From Saccharothrix australiensis (GTDB lineage Bacteria > Actinomycetota > Actinomycetes > Mycobacteriales > Pseudonocardiaceae), in NCBI RefSeq assembly GCF_003634935.1, contig NZ_RBXO01000001.1:7217501-7281500 (forward strand): a DNA stretch of 64,000 bases, read 5' to 3'. Shown in pieces: positions 16,785 to 27,791 of the stretch. Every line of letters begins with the position of its first letter. The stretch's first letter is position 1. A model generated the notes under the pieces. The model made no database searches. It was not told where the DNA came from and was given only the letters and a program-made list of their open reading frames with translations. A program made the position numbers and the translations under genes.

Positions 16785-18410
16785 TCAGCCCTGGTGCGGG
16801 TAGCCGTGGTCGGTCGCGGGCACGAAGGTCTCCTTGATGGAGCGCGGGCTGATCCAGCGCTGGAGGTTGAAGATCGAGCCCGCCTTGTCGTTGGTGCCCG
16901 ACCCGCGGCTGCCGCCGAACGGCTGCTGCCCCACCACCGCGCCCGTCGGCTTGTCGTTGACGTAGAAGTTGCCCGCCGCGAACCGCAGCGCCCGGCCTGC
17001 CTGCGCCACGGCCGCGCGGTCGTCCGCGAACACCGCGCCGGTCAGCGCGTACGGCGTGGAGGTGTCGACCAGGTCGAGCACGTCGGCGAAGTCGGCGTCC
17101 TCGTAGACGTGCACGGACAGGATCGGGCCGAAGTACTCGGTGGTGAACACCTCGTGCCGCGGGTCCGTCCCGAGCAGGACGGTGGGCCGCACGAAGTAGC
17201 CGACCTCGTCGTCGCACGTGCCGCCGGCCAGCACCTCGATGGTGTCCGCGCGGTGCGCGGCGTCGAGCGCCGCCTTGTGCTTGGCGAACGCCCGCGCGTC
17301 GATCACCGCGCCGCCGAAGTGGTCGAAGTTCGTGACGTCGCCGTAGGACAGGGAGTTCGTCACGTCGACGAGCCGGTCGCGGACCACCGACCACACCGAA
17401 CGGGCGACGTACGCGCGGGACGCGGCCGAGCACTTCTGGCCCTGGTACTCGAACGCGCCCCGGACAAGGGCCGTCACCAGCGCGTCCGGGTCGGCGGACG
17501 GGTGCGCGACGACGAAGTCCTTGCCACCGGTCTCGCCGACCACCCTCGGGTACGAGCGGTAGTCGTCCAGGTGGTCGGCCATCGTGCGCCACAGCGCCTT
17601 GAACGTGGCCGCGGACCCGGTGAAGTGCAGCCCCGCGAAGTGCGGGTCGGCCAGCGCGACCTCGGACACGGCCCGACCGTCGCCGGTGACCAGGTTGACC
17701 ACGCCGGGCGGCAGGCCGGCCGCCTCCAGCAGGCGCATCGTGTGGTGCGCGGCGAGCTGCTGCGTCGGCGACGGCTTCCACACGACCGTGTTGCCCATCA
17801 ACGCGGGCGCGAGCGGCAGGTTGCCCGCGATGGCCGTGAAGTTGAACGGCGTGATGGCGACGACGAACCCGTCCAGCGGGCGGTGGTCGAACCGGTTCCA
17901 CACGCCCGCGCTCGACGCGGGCTGCTCGGCCAGCAGGCGGCGGCCGAAGTGGACGTTGAAGCGCAGGAAGTCGATCAGCTCGCACGCCGAGTCGATCTCG
18001 GCCTGCTGGACGGACTTCGACTGGCCCAGGATGGTGGCGGCGTTCAGCGTGTCCCGCCACGGGCCCGCCAGCAGGTCGGCCGCCTTGAGCAGAACGGCGG
18101 CGCGCTCGTCGAACGGCAGCTCCCGCCAGCCGGGCGCGGCGCGGCGGGCGGCGCGCACCGCGTCGGCGACGTCCTCGGCCGTGGCCTGCGCCGTGACGCC
18201 CAGGACGTGCCGGTGGTCGTGCGGCTGCACCACGTCGATCCGGTCGCCGCCCGCCATCCGCCGCCGCCCGTCGACGGTCATGGTCAGCTCGTGCCGCTCG
18301 CCCTCCAGCTCGGCCACGCGGCGGCGCAGCGACTCGCGCTCGGGCGTGCCGGGCGCGTACCCGCGGACCGCCTCGTTGACCGGTTCGGGTACCGAGGTGA
18401 CGGCGTCCAT
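16785..18410 (-). CDS. pruA: L-glutamate gamma-semialdehyde dehydrogenase (P5C dehydrogenase)
   Basis: NAD-dependent oxidation of glutamate semialdehyde to glutamate, the second step of proline catabolism. The 541-residue ALDH-fold protein has FVVAITPFNFTAIAGNLP, VVWKPSP (NAD binding), Glu in RVVGETGGKDF, and the catalytic Cys in EYQGQKCSAASR. The C-terminal QQPFGGSRGSGTNDKAG is typical of this subfamily (RocA/PruA, about 540 residues). No proline dehydrogenase gene is adjacent. ATG 18410 begins the conserved MDAVTSVPEP; the upstream frame is antisense to the VOC gene. Confidence 0.95.
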   Translation of the reverse strand: MDAVTSVPEPVNEAVRGYAPGTPERESLRRRVAELEGERHELTMTVDGRRRMAGGDRIDVVQPHDHRHVLGVTAQATAEDVADAVRAARRAAPGWRELPFDERAAVLLKAADLLAGPWRDTLNAATILGQSKSVQQAEIDSACELIDFLRFNVHFGRRLLAEQPASSAGVWNRFDHRPLDGFVVAITPFNFTAIAGNLPLAPALMGNTVVWKPSPTQQLAAHHTMRLLEAAGLPPGVVNLVTGDGRAVSEVALADPHFAGLHFTGSAATFKALWRTMADHLDDYRSYPRVVGETGGKDFVVAHPSADPDALVTALVRGAFEYQGQKCSAASRAYVARSVWSVVRDRLVDVTNSLSYGDVTNFDHFGGAVIDARAFAKHKAALDAAHRADTIEVLAGGTCDDEVGYFVRPTVLLGTDPRHEVFTTEYFGPILSVHVYEDADFADVLDLVDTSTPYALTGAVFADDRAAVAQAGRALRFAAGNFYVNDKPTGAVVGQQPFGGSRGSGTNDKAGSIFNLQRWISPRSIKETFVPATDHGYPHQG

Positions 18411-18447
18411 GCCGTCATCGTGGCACGCGGTAGTACGGTGCGCAGCC

Positions 18448-18816
18448 GTGGCGAAAGTGACCGGCATCGGCGGGGTGTTCCTGCGCGCCCGCAACCCGCT
18501 CCGCTTAGCGGGGTGGTACCGCGAGCACCTCGGCGTGCCGATGAGCGAGCACGGCGCGGTGACGTTCCACTGGGAAGCGGCGGAGACGACGACGTTCGCG
18601 CTGTTCGCCCACGACACCGACTACTTCGGCGAACCGGGCCAGCGGGCCATGCTGAACCTGCGGGTCGACGACCTGCCCGCGCTGCTGGGGCAGTTGCGGG
18701 CGCGCGGCGTCGAGGTGCTGCCGCAGACCGAGGACTCCGAGTTCGGCCGGTTCGGCTGGGTCGTGGACCCGGAGGGCAACCGGGTGGAGCTGTGGGAGCC
18801 GGCACCAGGGATGTGA
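18448..18816 (+). CDS. VOC-family glyoxalase/dioxygenase-like protein
   Basis: Small vicinal-oxygen-chelate protein (122 residues, one betaalphabetabetabeta pair). It shows GIGGVFLRARNPLRLAGWYREHLGV at the N terminus and GRFGWVVDPEGNRVELWEP at the C terminus, where the last Glu is a typical metal ligand. Function is unassigned. GTG lies eight bases after TACGGT (18434-18439), consistent with leaderless expression; it is divergent from pruA. Confidence 0.88.
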   Translation: MAKVTGIGGVFLRARNPLRLAGWYREHLGVPMSEHGAVTFHWEAAETTTFALFAHDTDYFGEPGQRAMLNLRVDDLPALLGQLRARGVEVLPQTEDSEFGRFGWVVDPEGNRVELWEPAPGM

Positions 18817-18819
18817 GGT

Positions 18820-18945
18820 GCTGTGTTGGATGGCGCCGCCTCCGGCGTCGCGGGTGAGGTCGCTGTGTTGGATGGCGCCGCCTCCGGCGTCGCGGGTGAG
18901 GTCGCTGTGTTGGATGGCGCCGCCTCCGGCGTCGCGGGTGAGGTC
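18820..18945. repeat. Three identical 42-bp tandem repeats (element end module)
   Basis: Copies 18820-18861, 18862-18903 and 18904-18945 are identical. Each starts GCTGTGTTGGATG and carries a GGCGCCG...CGGCGTC mini-hairpin, i.e. the same end module (CTGTGTT, short spacer, GC hairpin) seen at 21.8-21.9 and 36.1-36.5 kb. No spacers separate the copies, so this is not CRISPR. Confidence 0.95.
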
Positions 18946-18959
18946 GCCTTGTGGTCGGC

Positions 18960-19020
18960 AGTTCGTAGCTGATTTCCCGCCGATCGAAAAGCGTGATCGG
19001 CGGGAAATGAGCCACGAACT
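18960..19020. repeat. Palindromic repeat hairpin, locus 1
   Basis: Stem of 26 bp with two mismatches (18960-18985 with 18995-19020) and the nine-base loop GAAAAGCGT. The inner stem is TTTCCCGCCGATC as at the other loci; the outer stem (AGTTCGTRGCT) differs from theirs but is still paired. It lies between convergent genes, so it may terminate both. Confidence 0.9.
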
Positions 19021-19054
19021 CCCGACGCGACCTCACCGGTGCGGGAACACGGGA

Positions 19055-19546
19055 CTACATGAGGTCGAGCAGGAAGCGAAGTTCCTGGGGGGCGTACCAG
19101 GCCAGTTCGTGGTCCTCGGCCTCGCCCAGCGCGAACTCCGCGTCCGGGTCGCCCAGGTCCGCCGCGTCGATCACCTCGACCGCCTCCCGGACCGCGTCCT
19201 CGGCGTCCGAGGTGTCCAGGTGGATCGCCGCGACCAGCTTCGCAGGCACCGCGCCGGCGACCTTGACCACGGAGAAGTCCAGGTCCGGGCGGAGCTTCAC
19301 GTCCTCCACGTCCACCGACACCACGGCCCGGCGCGGCACGGCCTTGTCCTCCGCCGCCAGCAGCCGCAGGGACGCGCGAGCCGCGTCGAGCATCGCCGAG
19401 TACTCCAGCTCCTCCGTGTCGCCGGAGGCGTAGGACTCGCGCAGGGCCGGCGTCAGCGCGAAACCGGTGCCGCCGACCGGCGTGAACTCGCCCCGCTCCA
19501 CCAGGTCGCGCAGCATCGCGACGGTCGCCGGGAGGTACACCCTCAT
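19055..19546 (-). CDS. Conserved hypothetical protein (DUF6912)
   Basis: Protein of 163 residues, MRVYLPATVAMLRDLVERGE..., with a mixed alpha/beta pattern and an acidic C-terminal half. The same family lies next to a WS/DGAT gene in mycobacteria (Rv3231c-like). No catalytic motif is recognised and the function is unknown. The ATG overlaps the acyltransferase stop by four bases (ATGA), so the two are co-translated. Confidence 0.85.
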   Translation of the reverse strand: MRVYLPATVAMLRDLVERGEFTPVGGTGFALTPALRESYASGDTEELEYSAMLDAARASLRLLAAEDKAVPRRAVVSVDVEDVKLRPDLDFSVVKVAGAVPAKLVAAIHLDTSDAEDAVREAVEVIDAADLGDPDAEFALGEAEDHELAWYAPQELRFLLDLM

Positions 19547-20928
19547 TGAGACACCGTTCCCATCAGTTCCTCCACCGACTCCTCGACCATCGCCGCGAGG
19601 ACGTCCACGTCGGACATCGCGTCCCGGTCGGCGTTCAACCCGAAGTACACACCACCGTCGTACGAGGTGACGCCGATCGAGAGGGCCTGGTTCTTGGCCA
19701 GGGGCACGACCGGGAACATCTCGATCATCTTCGCCCCCGCCGCGTACAGCGGCACCTGGGGACCGGGCACGTTCGTCACCACCACGTTGAACAGCCGCCG
19801 CGAGAACGAGCTGGCGGCCCGCGCGCCCATCGCGTGCAGGGTCGGCGGGGCGAAGCCCGAGAACTTCACCAGCGTCTGCGCCGCGACCTGCTGGCCGGAC
19901 TCCTGGTGGGCGCGCATCGCGTGGCTGACGTGGTGCAGCCGCACGACCGGGTTCGGTTCGCCGACCGGCAGGTCCACCAGGTACGCCGACACCTGGCCGC
20001 CGGGCGCGTCGTCGTCCCGGACGGACATCGGGGTCATCGCGCGCATGGTCGTCCGGGCGGTCACCACCTCGCCGCGCGACAACAGCCACGTGCGCATCGC
20101 GCCGGAGAGGACCGCCAGCACGCCGTCGTTGACCGTGCCGCCGTGCGCGCGGCGGATCGCGCGGAGGTCCTCCAGGCGGGCGCGGGCCACCGCGAACCGG
20201 CGCTGCGGCGAGATGCGGACGTTCAGGGGGCTGCCCGGCGCGGGCGTGGCGGCCGTGCGGACGGCCGAGGCGAGGCCGCCCAGCGCGCCCGCGACCTTCC
20301 GGACCGTGGCCACGGTGTCCAGGGCGGCGTTGCGGACGTTCTCCACCAGCTCGCCGGGCCGCTGGACGACCTCGGCGACCGCGTCCGCGACCAGTTGCAG
20401 GCCGCTGGGCTGCGGTTGCGGCATCCACAGCGCCTCCACCGGCTCGCGCGGCGTCGCCGAGGCGTCCAGGATGACCTGGCCGATCTCCGGCGCGCCGGTG
20501 CCGTCCACCATCGCCTGGTGCGACTTGGTGATCACCGCCGACCGGTCCTCCGCCAACCCCTCGACCAGGTAGATCTCCCACAGCGGGCGGCTGTGGTCGA
20601 GCGGGCGGGACATCAGCCGCGCCACGAGTTCGTGCAGCTGCCGGTCGGTGCCCGGCTTGGGCAGCGCGGACCGGCGCACGTGGTAGGTGACGTCGAAGTC
20701 CGGGTCGTCCACCCACACCGGGCGGGCCAGCCTGCCGGGCACCTGCACGACCTTCTGCCGGTAGCGGGGCACGAGCGACAGGCGCTGCTCGATCAGGTCG
20801 ACCAGGCCGTCGTAGTCGAAACCCGCCTTCGGGCGGCGGAACACCGCCACCCCGCCGACGTGCATCGGCGTCGTGGAGTCCTCCAGGTACAGGAACGAGG
20901 CGTCCAGCGCGGAGAGGCGGTCGGGCAT
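19543..20928 (-). CDS. Wax ester synthase/diacylglycerol acyltransferase (WS/DGAT)
   Basis: Acyl-CoA-dependent acyltransferase for triacylglycerol or wax ester storage (461 residues). It starts with the family LSALDASFLYLED and GGVAVF. The active-site motif HHxxxDG appears as HQAMVDG (within KSHQAMVDGTG), so the second, normally catalytic His is Gln. NVVVTNVPGPQVPLYAAGA and SIGVTSYDGGVYFGLNAD mark the C-terminal domain. ATG lies seven bases after TAGCCT on the minus strand (20941-20936): leaderless. Coupled to the DUF6912 gene. Confidence 0.92.
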   Translation of the reverse strand: MPDRLSALDASFLYLEDSTTPMHVGGVAVFRRPKAGFDYDGLVDLIEQRLSLVPRYRQKVVQVPGRLARPVWVDDPDFDVTYHVRRSALPKPGTDRQLHELVARLMSRPLDHSRPLWEIYLVEGLAEDRSAVITKSHQAMVDGTGAPEIGQVILDASATPREPVEALWMPQPQPSGLQLVADAVAEVVQRPGELVENVRNAALDTVATVRKVAGALGGLASAVRTAATPAPGSPLNVRISPQRRFAVARARLEDLRAIRRAHGGTVNDGVLAVLSGAMRTWLLSRGEVVTARTTMRAMTPMSVRDDDAPGGQVSAYLVDLPVGEPNPVVRLHHVSHAMRAHQESGQQVAAQTLVKFSGFAPPTLHAMGARAASSFSRRLFNVVVTNVPGPQVPLYAAGAKMIEMFPVVPLAKNQALSIGVTSYDGGVYFGLNADRDAMSDVDVLAAMVEESVEELMGTVSQ

Positions 20929-20938
20929 GACGACCAGG

Positions 20939-21595
20939 CTAGTCGCTGCACCTCTCCACGAGCCTGCGCACGGCGCTGACCTCGACCGGGTCTCGGCTGT
21001 GCCGGGCGAGCCTGATCTCGGCGGCGGCCGGCATCGCCGCGCGCACCTCCCGGTCGACGCCCGACAGGAACCCGCGCACCAGCCGGGAGCGGGCCAGCCG
21101 CTTGAACGGCCGCAGCGGGGCCACCGCGATCGCCAGCCAGCTCAGCGCGACGTCCACCCGGCGGTCGCCGCGCTGCGCGGACGCCCAGTCCACGACCACC
21201 GGCCCCGCGGGGCCCAGGACGATGTTGCCGGGGTGCAGGTCGAGGTGCAGCAGGCGACCGTCGCCGGCGAGGAAGTCGGGCGCGTCGACGTGGTCGAGCC
21301 TGCGGTGCAGCCCCGCCAGCTCGCGCCCCAGCGCGCCCGCGCGCCACGGCTTGGCGTCCAGCTCCTGCGACATGCGCGGGCCGGGCACGTACTCCATCAC
21401 CAGGTCGCGGCCGGCGACGTCGTGCACCCTGGGCACCGGCACGCCCCGGCTGCCGAGGTGGCGCAGCAACCGGGCCTCGTGCTCCAGGTCTCGACCGGTG
21501 CGGCTGCGCTTGAGCAGCAGGCCGTCGGGACGCAGGTAGACGTCCGCCTCCCGGCCGCTGGCCAACAGACGGTGCGCCTCGTTGCGCGGGGTCAT
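20939..21595 (-). CDS. Aminoglycoside-phosphotransferase-fold kinase
   Basis: Small protein-kinase-like phosphotransferase (218 residues). Catalytic loop LLHLDLHPGNIVL and metal loop VVVDWASAQRGDR are intact; the N-lobe GREADVYLRPDGLLLKRSR holds the ATP Lys. Resembles the RIO/APH superfamily; the substrate is unknown. It lies ten bases upstream of the WS/DGAT gene, which has its own -10, so co-transcription is partial at most. Confidence 0.82.
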   Translation of the reverse strand: MTPRNEAHRLLASGREADVYLRPDGLLLKRSRTGRDLEHEARLLRHLGSRGVPVPRVHDVAGRDLVMEYVPGPRMSQELDAKPWRAGALGRELAGLHRRLDHVDAPDFLAGDGRLLHLDLHPGNIVLGPAGPVVVDWASAQRGDRRVDVALSWLAIAVAPLRPFKRLARSRLVRGFLSGVDREVRAAMPAAAEIRLARHSRDPVEVSAVRRLVERCSD

Positions 21596-21679
21596 GTGAC
21601 GATCATCATGGTTGACAGATCGGAAACAAGCCCCAAACGGGTGGACCCCCTACCCCCAAAGGCTCCACCACGCCACACC

Positions 21680-21929
21680 CACGCGAGGCCGCGACCACAA
21701 GGCGGCCGAGCCCGCCCCCGCCCGCGAGGCCGCGTCGGGTTGTCGCGCCTCATTTCCCGCCGATCACGCTCTTCGATCGGCGGGAAATGAGGCGCGATGG
21801 CCCGACCACAGGGCGGCCGAGCCCGCCGCGACGGAGTCGCGGCAATCCAACACAGCGGGAAATCAGGCGCGACGGCCCGACAACAAGGCGGCCGAGCCGC
21901 CCCGCCGGAGGCGGGGCAAAATAACACAG
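21680..21929. repeat. Palindromic repeat element, locus 2 (one full, one partial unit)
   Basis: A perfect 23-bp hairpin (21743-21765 with 21775-21797, nine-base loop ACGCTCTTC) is followed by GGCGGCCGAGCC (21812), a small GC hairpin with an AGTC-type loop and AACACAG (21849-21855). A second half-unit repeats CGGGAAATCAGGCGCGA, GGCGGCCGAGCC (21887), a CCCCGCC/GGCGGGG hairpin and AACACAG (21923-21929). Another GGCGGCCGAGCC lies at 21701. The last G of the element is the first base of the rlmB start codon. Confidence 0.92.
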
Positions 21930-22675
21930 TGCCATCCCCCAAAGACCGCTTCGTCACCGTCTACGGCCGCAAGCCCGTGTTGGAAGCCCTCGAAGACCCC
22001 CGGCTGGAGGTCGACAAGGTGCTGCTCGCCGAGGGCGCGCGCGGTCCGGCGGCGCGCGAGATCCTGGATGCCGCCGGTCGCCGCGGCGTGCGGGTCCAGC
22101 GAGCGACGGCGCAGCGGGTCAAGGTGCTGGCCGGCAACGGGCGGCACGACCAGGGCGTGCTGGCCGACGTGGTCGCGCCGCGGATGCTGCCGCTCGCGCA
22201 GGCGTTGGAGCAGCGGCCCCGGTGCGTGCTGCTGCTGGACGGCATCACGACGCCCGCGAACGTCGGCATGATCCTCCGCACGGCGACGGCCGCCGGCGTG
22301 GACGGGATCGTCGTGCCGCGCCGCGGGGTCGCCTCGATCGACCCGCTGGTGGTGAAGGCGTCGGCCGGGGTGGCGTTCCGGGCCCCGGTGCTGAAGTGCG
22401 CGACGGCGGGCGAGGCGGCGGCCGAGCTGAGCGCCGCCGGCTACCCGATCTACGCCTTGGACGCGGGCGCGCGGGAGTCCCTCTACACCGCCGACCTGCC
22501 GGGGCGAGCCGCCTACGTGCTGGGCAGCGAGACCGCGGGCATCTCGGACGACGTCCGCGCGCACGTCACCGGGCTGCTGTCCATCCCGATGGCGGCGGGC
22601 GTCGAGTCGCTGAACGTGGCCGGCGCGGCGGCCGTGCTGTGCTTCGAGGTCGCCCGGCGGCGCTCCGCGCGCTGA
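21929..22675 (+). CDS. rlmB: 23S rRNA 2'-O-methyltransferase (SpoU/RlmB family)
   Basis: SPOUT-class rRNA methyltransferase of 248 residues. It has an N-terminal substrate-binding domain (TVYGRKPVLEAL to about 75) and the knotted SAM domain: LLLDGITTPANVGMILRTA (motif 1), YVLGSETAGIS (motif 2) and LSIPMAAGVESLNVAGAAAV (motif 3). GTG 21929 overlaps the end of the repeat element. No promoter or ribosome site outside the element is visible, apart from GGAGG seventeen bases upstream inside it. A longer start within the element is possible but would add repeat-encoded sequence. Confidence 0.92.
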   Translation: MPSPKDRFVTVYGRKPVLEALEDPRLEVDKVLLAEGARGPAAREILDAAGRRGVRVQRATAQRVKVLAGNGRHDQGVLADVVAPRMLPLAQALEQRPRCVLLLDGITTPANVGMILRTATAAGVDGIVVPRRGVASIDPLVVKASAGVAFRAPVLKCATAGEAAAELSAAGYPIYALDAGARESLYTADLPGRAAYVLGSETAGISDDVRAHVTGLLSIPMAAGVESLNVAGAAAVLCFEVARRRSAR

Positions 22676-22693
22676 GCGCGGGCCGCCGGCGAC

Positions 22694-22730
22694 GGCGCGG
22701 GTGCCGGAGGGCCACTCCGACACCCGCGCC
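22694..22730 (+). terminator. rlmB terminator
   Basis: Sixteen-bp stem with one mismatch (22694-22709 with 22715-22730), 19 bases after the rlmB stop. Confidence 0.85.
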
Positions 22731-23063
22731 GCTTCACCGCGGGCCGATCACGGGACGCACCCCGGTCGGCGGCGCTGACCGCCACCCGTGCTCCCGATCG
22801 GCCCCTCATCGGCATCCCGCTCCCGGCGGTTCCGAGCCGGCACCCCGTGACCGGTCCTCATCCGGCTCACGGCCCGCACCGGCCCTCGCGGTACACCACC
22901 GCGCCACATCGACCGCCGGTCACCATCCGCAGAACACCGGAACGCCCTCGCCGCCCGAGCCGTGGTCACGCGTCCGATCGCGGATGCTCACGAACGTACG
23001 CCGGGCCGTCGCGCACCGGCAATTCATCGCACGGGTGGCGGCGCCGCAGCGCACCGTCACCGG
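22731..23063. other. Intergenic, nothing recognised
   Basis: About 330 bases between rlmB and the convergent HAD gene. The composition is C-rich on the plus strand and no frame has family resemblance. Confidence 0.5.
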
Positions 23064-23474
23064 CTAACCCCGGAGGGGGACCTCCAGCAGCACTTCGAGT
23101 TCCTCCAGCGTGGACCGCACGGACCGGTGGTGCACGCCCACCATGCCGGCCGCCGCCGCGCCCCGGACGTTGACCGCGAGGTCGTCGACGAACACGCAGG
23201 CGTCCGGCGCGAGCCCGAGCCGCTCGGCCACCAGCAGGTAGATCCGCCGGTCGGGTTTGGCGCACCCCACCTCGCCGGACGTCACGACGACGTCGAACAG
23301 CTCCTCCCACCCGTCGGGCGGCGACCACAGCCCGTCGGCGTTGGACAGGATCGCCGTGCGCACGCCGCGCCGCCGCACCCGCCCCGCGACGGCGGCCAGG
23401 GGTGGCAGGTCGAGGGTGTAGTCGTCGCCGTAATCGGTGAGCACACCGCCGAAGTCCAGCACCAACCCGCGCAC
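23064..23474 (-). CDS. HAD-superfamily hydrolase (subfamily IA-like)
   Basis: Phosphatase-like protein of 136 residues. Motif I is LVLDFGGVLTDYG (nucleophile Asp7 of DFGGV; the usual second Asp is Gly, as in many DFGGVL-type members), motif II is AILSNADG, motif III CAKPDRRIY and motif IV VFVDDLAVN. The cap is minimal. GTG 23474 is chosen because GGAGG lies about seven bases upstream. An ATG at 23534 would overlap, head to head, the start codon of the plus-strand DUF6459 gene. Confidence 0.85.
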   Translation of the reverse strand: MRGLVLDFGGVLTDYGDDYTLDLPPLAAVAGRVRRRGVRTAILSNADGLWSPPDGWEELFDVVVTSGEVGCAKPDRRIYLLVAERLGLAPDACVFVDDLAVNVRGAAAAGMVGVHHRSVRSTLEELEVLLEVPLRG

Positions 23475-23532
23475 ACCTACCTCCAGCAGGTGATCGTGGT
23501 ACGACGCGATTTCGCGTCCGCTCGGTTCGAGC

Positions 23533-23877
23533 ATGTCATCCCCGACCCGCGTGCTGCGCGTGCGGCGGCCCGTGGACCACCGGGCCGTCACGGCGCGCCG
23601 CCTGCTGACGGCCGTGGTGGAGGCGGTGGACGGCCGCCGTCCGCTCACGCAGCTGCGCGGCGTCCTCACCGCGGGCACGGCGGCCGAGGTGGGCAGGGCC
23701 GTGGCGGCCGGCGAGGGCGTGCGCCTGGACGGCGTCCGGCTGTGCCGGGTCACGCACGAGGTCACCGAACTCGCCGGCGTCGTGGTGACCCGCCGGGGGA
23801 AGGTCCGCGCGGTGGCCGCCCGGATGGAGTGGGCCGGCGACCGGTGGCGGTGCACGGAATTCCACCTGCTGCCGTGA
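23533..23877 (+). CDS. Rv3235-like conserved protein (DUF6459)
   Basis: Basic, Ala/Arg/Val-rich protein of 114 residues ending in the family signature RMEWAGDRWRCTEFHLLP. Orthologues sit upstream of secA in mycobacteria and other actinobacteria; the function is unknown, although the secA linkage suggests an envelope or export accessory. No membrane segment or signal peptide. No convincing ribosome site precedes the ATG. Confidence 0.82.
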   Translation: MSSPTRVLRVRRPVDHRAVTARRLLTAVVEAVDGRRPLTQLRGVLTAGTAAEVGRAVAAGEGVRLDGVRLCRVTHEVTELAGVVVTRRGKVRAVAARMEWAGDRWRCTEFHLLP

Positions 23878-23950
23878 CCGTGCCCGATTTCGCTCGCCAC
23901 CGGGGAAGGTGTCGCGGCAATCGCGGGATCGGTCGTCCGGCACCCGGACG

Positions 23951-24010
23951 GCGAGTGCCCGGATCGGGGGACGAGTGCCCGAAAAGGACGACGAGCGCCC
24001 GAAAAGGACG
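23951..24010. repeat. 20-bp tandem repeat, three units
   Basis: Units 23951-23970, 23971-23990 and 23991-24010 share RCGAGYGCCCG; the last two continue AAAAGGACG. It lies directly before the secA terminator. Confidence 0.8.
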
Positions 24011-24040
24011 TGCCGCCGGTCCTGGGCAGGACCGGCGGCA
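24011..24040. terminator. Terminator between DUF6459 gene and secA
   Basis: Perfect 13-bp stem TGCCGCCGGTCCT with its complement around a GGGC loop, serving the two convergent genes. Confidence 0.9.
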
Positions 24041-24061
24041 TTCGTCCGTGGCCGCGGCGGG

Positions 24062-26950
<2,889 letters not shown>

Positions 26951-27285
26951 CTCGGGTCGACCTCATTACCTCATCGCGACGCGCCCGCGAAGGGCGCCTT
27001 CCACCGGCTCGTCACGGCCATGACGAGCCAACACCACCCGCCATCGTAGGCAAGTCGTGAAGGTGTGTGCACAGACACAGGTAGGAACTGGTGCGGATGA
27101 CCGGGTCACCGGCGTGGTGGACGTGGTGCGGACCACTGCGGTCCGCGCGTGTCGCCGGGTGCGCGGGTCGGGGCTGGTGATCCACTGCGCCGCGTTCCGC
27201 CGGGGTGGTCGCCCTGGGGGTGGTGGGGGTCCGTGCGGGGTTGAGGCGGGGGCGGCGGGTTGTGGCGGGGCGTGGCGGCGGGGTG

Positions 27286-27361
27286 GTGCGGGCTGTGGGA
27301 AGGGTGGTGCGGGCTGTGGCGGGAGCGGCGCGGGCTGTGGTGGGAGCGGCGCGGCTTGTCG
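27286..27361. repeat. 21-bp-period tandem repeat
   Basis: Four units start at 27286, 27307, 27328 and 27349 around the core GCGGGCTGTGG with GGGAGCG between. Confidence 0.75.
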
Positions 27362-27739
27362 TTTCCGCTCGAAGGTGTGATGTGTGGCCCACGGCCGGCG
27401 GCGGGTCGTGTCGGGCCCGCTGCTGCTGTTGATCGGCTGGTGGTCGCTCGTGACCAGGGCGTACCCGGCTTTTCACGACTCCGAGGACGGTGGGCTGCCG
27501 GGTGTTGCGCGGGCTGCCGTCCCCGGCGGAAGGCTGTTCCCGATGATGTGGTCCCGTTGCTCGGTGTTCCCGGCTTGAGCCAGGACCTGCGTGCTTCGGC
27601 GAGCGTTGAGTCCGTGGTTGCCCGTCTGCCGTCGAGCTGCGTATTGCGCGCGCGGTCGTTGTGTCGGGGTGGAGTGGCCTTGGCGGCCAGGCCCGCGAGG
27701 CCGGGATGGAGCTGTCGCTGCCTGGGTTGGCCGGCGGCT

Positions 27740-27791
27740 GCCGATGTCTGCGCTGGTGCCGATGTCTGCGCTGGTGCTGATGTTGCGCTGG
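27740..27791. repeat. 18-bp tandem repeat
   Basis: GCCGATGTCTGCGCTGGT occurs twice exactly (27740, 27758) and a third, diverged time from 27776. Confidence 0.85.

Noticed and set aside
18818..19040. Frame encoding a 14-residue repeat across the 42-bp units; also considered as CRISPR
   Set aside because: The repeats are contiguous without spacers and the frame continues through the hairpin; it is a tandem DNA repeat, not a protein or CRISPR array.
22748..22969. 73-codon minus-strand frame between rlmB and the HAD gene
   Set aside because: Arg-rich with no ribosome site and no resemblance to a family.
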